Shown piece by piece: positions 58,982 through 64,000 of a stretch of 64,000 bases of DNA. The stretch covers positions 3,050,036-3,114,035 of the forward strand of contig NZ_CP011102.1 in NCBI RefSeq assembly GCF_003534205.1, written 5' to 3'. The notes beneath the pieces are model-generated. The model had not been told where the DNA came from. It ran no database searches and saw nothing but the letters and a program-made list of their open reading frames with translations. The DNA is from Listeria weihenstephanensis (GTDB lineage Bacteria > Bacillota > Bacilli > Lactobacillales > Listeriaceae). The number at the start of each line of letters is the position of its first letter. Position 1 is the stretch's first letter. A program made the position numbers and the translations under genes.

Positions 58982-59050
58982 AAAAGAACCCCCAATCTCC
59001 TGCATGAGATTGGGGGTTCGCTTTTGGTGCCGTCATGCATATCTTTTTCC
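58982..59050 (-). ncRNA. Antitoxin RNA of the Fst-type locus (RNA II)
   Basis: About 69 nt, convergent with the toxin mRNA. Its promoter is TTTACG (59080-59085), 17 bases, TATAAT (59057-59062). It contains the complement of the direct repeat at the toxin start (14 of 15) and ends in the shared terminator. Confidence 0.7.
58986..59019. terminator. Shared bidirectional terminator of the Fst-type locus
   Basis: Perfect 14-bp arms GAACCCCCAATCTC and GAGATTGGGGGTTC with a 6-base loop and short T-runs both ways. Confidence 0.9.
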
Positions 59051-59101
59051 AACACCATTATATCATGGAAATCGATATTCGTAAAATAAAATTGGGAATC
59101 A

Positions 59102-59127
59102 AAAAAACTGGCCGAGGCCAGTTTTTT
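59102..59127 (-). terminator. Terminator of the 33-residue membrane protein
   Basis: AAAACTGGCC and GGCCAGTTTTTT with a 2-base loop; T-run on the minus strand overlapping the stop codon region. Confidence 0.85.
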
Positions 59128-59227
59128 ATGCGCTGAAATAAAATAAGTTTGCTAATACTGCAATCAATGTCCCTAAAAGACAAATTCCCACTAAAATGAT
59201 TAGCGTCCATACTAATTTGCGGTTCAT
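59126..59227 (-). CDS. Single-helix small membrane protein, 33 residues
   Basis: MNRKLVWTLIILVG starts a protein made of one membrane helix with a short basic N-terminus. GGGGTGA lies upstream of the ATG and a perfect terminator directly follows. Function unknown; too short for common gene finders. It may be another toxin-like peptide or a regulatory microprotein. Confidence 0.6.
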   Translation of the reverse strand: MNRKLVWTLIILVGICLLGTLIAVLANLFYFSA

Positions 59228-59266
59228 TCGAATCACCCCACGTTTTTTTTGCCTCCGATGCGCGCT

Positions 59267-60811
59267 TTATCTGTTATTTGTTTCTATCTTACCATTTACT
59301 TGGCTTTTTTGCCAGTCAATTAGGCGCTCGTAACTTCCCATTAGCTGGGTCGTGATTTGTTGGAAAATCGGTTGGAGTTCTTTGTAAATCGCGACGTTCT
59401 CAGGATTTGGTTGATAAATGCGCCTTGGTGGTATTTTTTTCGGGAGTTCGAGTGTTGGCAAAATTTTTAATGTATGCAGGGCAATGATTGCGGCGCCTAG
59501 ACTTGAGCCTTCGATTGTGTGGGGCACGATGACTTCGCGGTCGAAAACATCGGCGACGAGTTGACACCATACGGGATGTTGGGAGAGGCCGCCAGTGACG
59601 TGAATTTTATCGTGTGGGTCGCTCATCACTTCGTAAACGTGTGCTAAATTAAACGCGATGCCTTCTAACATGGCTCGGATGAAGTGGGCGCGTTTGTGGT
59701 TAATGGTGAGTCCGACGAAGCTGCCGCGGATTTGGTCGGTCCAATAGGGCGCGCGTTCTCCTAGTAAATAGGGTTGGAAAAGGAGGCCGTTTGCGCCGGG
59801 TGGTGTTTGGGTGATGCTATTGATGAATCCGGTGAAATCGTTTGCTGCGCGCTCGGCGTCTGTGCCGAATTGTTCTAATCCCCAGGCGAGGACGGCACCG
59901 CCATTGTTTACTGCGCCACCTTGTACGAAGTAGCCGTTCGCGACGCCGTAGCAAAAGGTTCGTTGCCAATCGTCGACGTGGTATGTTTTTGTGAGTTTGC
60001 GAACGGCGCCACTTGTTCCAACGGTGAGCGTGACATCGTGTTCGCCGACGGAGCCTATGCCGACATTGGCAAGCGCGCCATCACTGCTTCCAACGACGAA
60101 AATCGTATTTTCCGCGATGATGCCGAGTTTTTCTTTCCATACTGGTAGGATACTCTGTAAGAAGTGCGATTCTGCGACCACTTTTGGTAATTGTGATGCG
60201 GTGATTTGCGTAATTTCAAGCGCGAGCGGCTCCCAGTCATGGGTCAACATGTTGTAGAGTCCTGACGCAGAAGCTGATGCCTCGTCAATGACATATTCGC
60301 CAAACAGCGCGTGCAAAACATAACTTTTGATCCCGATGTACTGATGCGCCCGTGCCACCACGTCTGGAAAATCATCGTGCAACCAGCAGAGTTTGGCAAA
60401 AGGGCTCATCGGATGAATCGGTGTTCCTGTTTTTTCATACACTTGTTGCAAGTAAAAATCGCGTTTTCGGCGTTCCAAAGCCTCGCCGCTGCGCTGATCC
60501 GCCCATGTGATGCAGTTCGTCAAAGGTTCGCCGTCCGCGTCCACCGCAATCAAACTATGCATCGCTGCGCTAAACGAAATCGCTCGCAAAGCTTCTGCGT
60601 CCACGCCCGCCGTCTCAACCACAGCCCGAATCGCGTCCACAACCGCATCCAGAATCACGCGCGGCTCCTGCTCCGCCATCCCTGAGTCGTCCGTCACCAA
60701 TGGATAGCCTCGCGATTCCCGCGCCACCAGCTCCCCACTCGCATCAAAAATCACCGCTTTCGTGCTCGTCGTCCCAATATCGACACCCATTACATAAACC
60801 ACATTTCCCAT
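59267..60811 (-). CDS. gntK: Gluconokinase, FGGY family
   Basis: 514 residues. N-terminal phosphate-binding GVDIGTTSTKAV, substrate region ISFSAAMHSLIAVD and ITWADQRSG, the C-terminal ATP motif HVTGGLSQHPVWCQLVADV and SSLGAAIIAL. The SAAMHS phrase and length favour gluconate over xylulose or glycerol. ATG at 60811 is 8 bases after GAGGG; an ATG at 60790 would also keep the core. No gluconate permease or GntR gene is adjacent. Confidence 0.85.
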   Translation of the reverse strand: MGNVVYVMGVDIGTTSTKAVIFDASGELVARESRGYPLVTDDSGMAEQEPRVILDAVVDAIRAVVETAGVDAEALRAISFSAAMHSLIAVDADGEPLTNCITWADQRSGEALERRKRDFYLQQVYEKTGTPIHPMSPFAKLCWLHDDFPDVVARAHQYIGIKSYVLHALFGEYVIDEASASASGLYNMLTHDWEPLALEITQITASQLPKVVAESHFLQSILPVWKEKLGIIAENTIFVVGSSDGALANVGIGSVGEHDVTLTVGTSGAVRKLTKTYHVDDWQRTFCYGVANGYFVQGGAVNNGGAVLAWGLEQFGTDAERAANDFTGFINSITQTPPGANGLLFQPYLLGERAPYWTDQIRGSFVGLTINHKRAHFIRAMLEGIAFNLAHVYEVMSDPHDKIHVTGGLSQHPVWCQLVADVFDREVIVPHTIEGSSLGAAIIALHTLKILPTLELPKKIPPRRIYQPNPENVAIYKELQPIFQQITTQLMGSYERLIDWQKSQVNGKIETNNR

Positions 60812-60859
60812 CCACGTCACCCTCAATTTTTCCTCATTTGTCCCCAATTATAACGATAA

Positions 60860-60899
60860 AAAAGGCGGAGTCAAGATTTAGCCCTCGAATCCCGCTTCA
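60860..60899 (-). terminator. Probable terminator of the 103-residue membrane protein
   Basis: Minus-strand GCGGG pairs with CTCCGC ahead of CTTTTTT. The stem is short. Confidence 0.4.
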
Positions 60900-60902
60900 C
60901 AT

Positions 60903-61214
60903 TCAGTCATAGAAACCAGTCGATCCTAGATACAGCACACTGCCTACCCAGAAAACAATCAGCGACGCGATTACAAACAGCACAATCATTCCCGTTGAAC
61001 GCTTCTCCTGTTTCGAAATAATACCTAAAAAGCTACTAATATAACCGATCAAAAACAATGCTACACATGCGCCAACACCAATCCTATAAAATAATAGAAA
61101 CATATCTGAACCACTATAGTAAAATGTCGTTCCTACTAAAAATAGTGCGAATAAAAGTATACCGCTGATTGTAAAACGAAAACCTATTTTTGTTCGCCAA
61201 GTTATTGTTTTCAA
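60903..61214 (-). CDS. Small membrane protein of unknown function
   Basis: 103 residues, three predicted membrane helices (about 13-31, 41-63, 74-96). The WRTKIGFRFTISGIL N-terminus is basic. No family recognised. TTG start at 61212-61214 after GAAGGCGG; no suitable ATG. Confidence 0.65.
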   Translation of the reverse strand: MKTITWRTKIGFRFTISGILLFALFLVGTTFYYSGSDMFLLFYRIGVGACVALFLIGYISSFLGIISKQEKRSTGMIVLFVIASLIVFWVGSVLYLGSTGFYD

Positions 61215-61314
61215 CGTTTCCGCCTTCGTTCCTTTTTTATTTAATTATACCTTATTGTCCCATTCTTTTCCCTCTAGCCAGGTTACATCTACGTTACGAT
61301 TTTGTCACATGGAA

Positions 61315-61347
61315 AAGGCGGAAAGCATCTCCGCTCTCCGCCATTCC
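61315..61347 (-). terminator. Terminator of the mucin-binding protein gene
   Basis: GGCGGA arms (61317 and 61341 regions) with CTTTTCC following on the minus strand. Confidence 0.65.
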
Positions 61348-61363
61348 TATCCTATTTAAAACC

Positions 61364-64000
61364 TCAATTCGTTTTCGGTATATCGGACAATGTCTTCTTA
61401 GCTAATCCATTATCCACAATTTCATACACGTTCTGACTTGGCAGAGTTCCTTGATCCGCAGTGCCTACACTCAATTTCAAACGGTTCACATTGGCCTCTA
61501 AATGCGTGATAATCAAATAATATCCTGTTTCTAGCTTGATGTTTTTCTTGAAAGCCGCTACATTCTCACTGCCGAACACGTCATATTTATAAACCACACG
61601 ACCATCATCGTCTCTTACTTCTACCGTCGCGTACGGCTTTGTTTTGTCAACATAGATATGGGCTTGTCCGCTATTTTGCGAGAATGTTAGTTCCATCGTA
61701 TCAAGATTTACCGCTAAATTAGCGAAGTTTACATCGGCATAACCTAGAAATTTATACGCGAAGTTTTTCCCTACAAGATCGGCTACACTTTGCGCTGGAA
61801 TACTGTTTTCATCTACTTTTAGTAATCCGTATGGCGTTACTTTATATGTCGCCTTCACGCTAACTGCAAAGGCTTCTTTTGTATCGGGATTTGTGATTGC
61901 CAATCTCAGCATAGGTTCTTTATGCGTAACCGTGACATAATATCCTTCACTGATACTGACATTATCTAGAGAACTTGGTGCAACATCCTGCCCGATAAAG
62001 TCTTTCGCATATACTTGTTTGCCGCGCGTATTGTAAATCTTGATGGAGGCATACGCGTCTGGGAAGACCCAATGTACTTGCCCAGCATGTTGCGTGATGG
62101 TTGCTTGTTCTTTTTGTAAATCTAACGCCATCGTTGCGAAAAGTCGGTCACTGTATCCTTTGAAATCGACTTGGAACTTTTGACCGTCTAGTTCATTTGG
62201 ATCTTTCGTTGGTGTCGGGATTTCCGATGTGTCTACTTTTTTAAGTCCGTCCGCCGTCACAAGATATGTTGCTGTTTTATACGTGCTGTAAGTTTCTCCC
62301 GTTTCTTCATTCTTCAAGAAAAGGCGTATATCGAATTCTTGGTGCGTTACCGTTATAAAATCACCGACCGCGATGGTTACGTTGTCTTGCGTTGCTGGAA
62401 CTGAACCCCGCCCCACGAAATCTTTCTTGAAAATTTCTTTCCCGTTTGCTTTGTTGATTTTGATGGAAGCATATGCGTCTAGGAAATACCAATGAGGTTC
62501 GCCGGCGTTTTGGGTAATCGTTGCTTTATTTGTGTCTAGATTGATACGCATATTAGCAAATTCCCTGTCGCTATGGCCCTTCAATTGGAATTGGAACTGC
62601 TCACCGCTCAATAGATTTGATGTGTTCTCATTTTTAGGTGTCAGCAGGTCTGCGTATTTCTTTTGATAGGCCGCTTTATCGCTGTCTGTATCTGGCAGGT
62701 AAGCGATACCTTTTTTCAACATGCTTTTTAGGATAATATAGTCTTCGTTTTTATATATGGCGTTGTCGTTGATTGTTGCTGCGAAAGTGACTAATTTCGT
62801 TTTGTAATTTGCTAGTGCATCTTGTGCTGTAACGCCTGTCACATCACTTGTTAGACCGTATTTCGTTACTTTGAAAACCTGATTTTGCGAGGTGTTTGTG
62901 AGCTTAGCTGGTGCTCCGGTAATACCAAACCGATTTGGCTCTGGGTGCATCACTTTGATTGTGTAGCCTGGTTTAATCGCGATTTGAGTTTTCCCAGTTT
63001 CGGTCTTAGCACCGTTTATACTCCGCTTGAAAACAGACTGCCCTAGTTCATTGACTACTTCGATAGCGACATATTCGCCTGCAAAATAAAAATGTGGATC
63101 TGCTTTCGTAACAGCAAAAGTCAGATTTCCTTTTTCAGGATCCACGGATGCTGTAGCAAAAACGTTATCACTTAGGCCTTTAAAAACCAGTTGTTGTGTT
63201 GCGATGTCTGATGTTTGTAGCTCGTTCATTGTGATAGTCGTGCTATTACTAGCGTCTGATACAGCCAAATAATTCGTTGATGGTTCGTATGAGCGCGTGA
63301 TTCCAGTCGGGATGTCTAAAGAATAGATTCCGATTGGCATATTTTTAAGCGTCACGGTTGGCGTTGTAATCTTCACTTCCCGCACAACGTCCGCGCCGTC
63401 CTTGATTTTTAATACCTTCCCTTTTATTTCCGCGAAATCATCGATGGCCAATTGGATATTCATCGTGGTTGTGACCTTGTATTTTTCCAGTTGAGCGTTA
63501 CTTACTAAGCCCCATTTGGTGTCCAAAGCAATGTCTTTTCTCGCTTTTGCCAAATTGTCACCGGAAAAGAGTGATGCTAATGGATAAACAGCTTTGTTTT
63601 CAGAGTAGAGCGCTTCTGTTTTTCCGTTTAGAGACATCGAACCTTGTACTAATTCTAAGTAGGCTGCGAAGTTATAATGACTCGATTCGCCAAAATATTT
63701 ATTCAGTAAATCTAGGAATCGTGGCTTCTCCTCTAGCGTTTTCGCATTTACCGCCGTACGATGTGATTGGTTGAAATGTTGGAACGCTTTGTCTCCTGCC
63801 TTGTCTTTGATGAGCGTCAGAAGATACAGTTTATCGTGCACATTCCAATCGTTTGCCGGTGTTTTGTTCACGTAGACTTGTTTATTAAAAGCGGCTTCTA
63901 CTGCGGCTATATTGCCATTATAAAGCCAGCCGTTATAGTAATCTGCCCCATTCGCCTTTTTTTGCATGGTGTTGGCGTAAATGTTATTCCAAACTTCTCC
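61364..64000 (-). CDS. Large secreted protein with four mucin/carbohydrate-binding modules, probable M60-like (enhancin) protease C-terminus; 5' part beyond window
   Basis: The frame is open through the right edge (EVWNNIYANTMQKK before the first Met in view), so only the C-terminal 878 or so residues are seen. Four tandem modules of about 100-140 residues with FKGYSDRLFATMALD, a Q-x-G/A-x-x-HWYF strip and GYYVTVTHKEP match the putative mucin/carbohydrate-binding family (PF03272) of M60-like peptidases. The N-terminal stretch (DKLYLLTLIKDKAGDKAFQHFN) resembles the end of an M60 catalytic domain; its HExxH motif would lie outside. No LPXTG at the C-terminus, so it is secreted or bound non-covalently. 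Confidence 0.75.
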   Translation of the reverse strand, partial: GEVWNNIYANTMQKKANGADYYNGWLYNGNIAAVEAAFNKQVYVNKTPANDWNVHDKLYLLTLIKDKAGDKAFQHFNQSHRTAVNAKTLEEKPRFLDLLNKYFGESSHYNFAAYLELVQGSMSLNGKTEALYSENKAVYPLASLFSGDNLAKARKDIALDTKWGLVSNAQLEKYKVTTTMNIQLAIDDFAEIKGKVLKIKDGADVVREVKITTPTVTLKNMPIGIYSLDIPTGITRSYEPSTNYLAVSDASNSTTITMNELQTSDIATQQLVFKGLSDNVFATASVDPEKGNLTFAVTKADPHFYFAGEYVAIEVVNELGQSVFKRSINGAKTETGKTQIAIKPGYTIKVMHPEPNRFGITGAPAKLTNTSQNQVFKVTKYGLTSDVTGVTAQDALANYKTKLVTFAATINDNAIYKNEDYIILKSMLKKGIAYLPDTDSDKAAYQKKYADLLTPKNENTSNLLSGEQFQFQLKGHSDREFANMRINLDTNKATITQNAGEPHWYFLDAYASIKINKANGKEIFKKDFVGRGSVPATQDNVTIAVGDFITVTHQEFDIRLFLKNEETGETYSTYKTATYLVTADGLKKVDTSEIPTPTKDPNELDGQKFQVDFKGYSDRLFATMALDLQKEQATITQHAGQVHWVFPDAYASIKIYNTRGKQVYAKDFIGQDVAPSSLDNVSISEGYYVTVTHKEPMLRLAITNPDTKEAFAVSVKATYKVTPYGLLKVDENSIPAQSVADLVGKNFAYKFLGYADVNFANLAVNLDTMELTFSQNSGQAHIYVDKTKPYATVEVRDDDGRVVYKYDVFGSENVAAFKKNIKLETGYYLIITHLEANVNRLKLSVGTADQGTLPSQNVYEIVDNGLAKKTLSDIPKTN

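Overview
The window looks like chromosomal DNA of a low-to-moderate GC Firmicute of the family Listeriaceae, most likely a Listeria species outside the L. monocytogenes group. The grounds are: two adjacent spoVG genes, a surface protein built like an internalin (leucine-rich repeats, two InlB-type repeats, LPFTG anchor), an SRP RNA upstream of the dnaX block, dhaKLM beside tmk/pstA, and no sporulation genes (no yabG, sspF or bofA) in a locus that carries them in Bacillus. The species assignment is inference; no database was searched.

Bases 1-23600 are almost entirely a leftward housekeeping block: prs, glmU, spoVG x2, an ABC exporter with its adaptor, purR, a YdjC/ChbG deacetylase, ispE, veg, rsmA, rnmV, a YabE-type cell-wall protein, tatD, metG, a glucose-uptake permease, (abrB rightward), an HhH-NTF2 fusion, rsmI, a GIY-YIG protein, trmN6, yabA, ricT, holB and a small phosphatase. 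From 37266 to 46954 the block continues (pstA, tmk, lysine-decarboxylase-like, yaaL, recR, ebfC, dnaX), so the order remembered for B. subtilis (dnaX to prs) is kept, with accessory DNA inserted.

The main insertion, 23600-37260, carries an allantoin/purine-nitrogen module (pucI, allB, pucG, pucR). It is split by a PadR/HAAS pair, a 1247-residue beta-helix plus Ig-repeat protein and the internalin. A second insertion between tmk and recR holds dhaKLM (dihydroxyacetone kinase with PTS-type phosphodonor), a Zur-box-controlled zinc-free ribosomal protein S14, a candidate small RNA and a secreted hydrolase.

From 47160 to the right end the region is mixed: small membrane or unknown proteins, the SRP RNA, a mannoside system (fructose-family PTS EIIA/B/C, GH38 alpha-mannosidase, PRD regulator), a second glucose-uptake-type permease, a possible bacteriocin immunity protein, two type I toxin-antitoxin loci (one decayed, one intact and Fst-like), a gluconokinase, and the C-terminal part of a large secreted protein with four mucin-binding modules.

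The most notable unexplained structures are a family of dispersed palindromic intergenic elements (five copies plus one remnant, most about 122 bp, two lying directly against the ribosome-binding sites of dnaX and recR), a compact promoter-RNA-terminator unit at 42243-42378, the Fst-type toxin-antitoxin locus at 58800-59085 with matching direct repeats, and a perfect 14 x 8-bp tandem repeat at 18004-18115.
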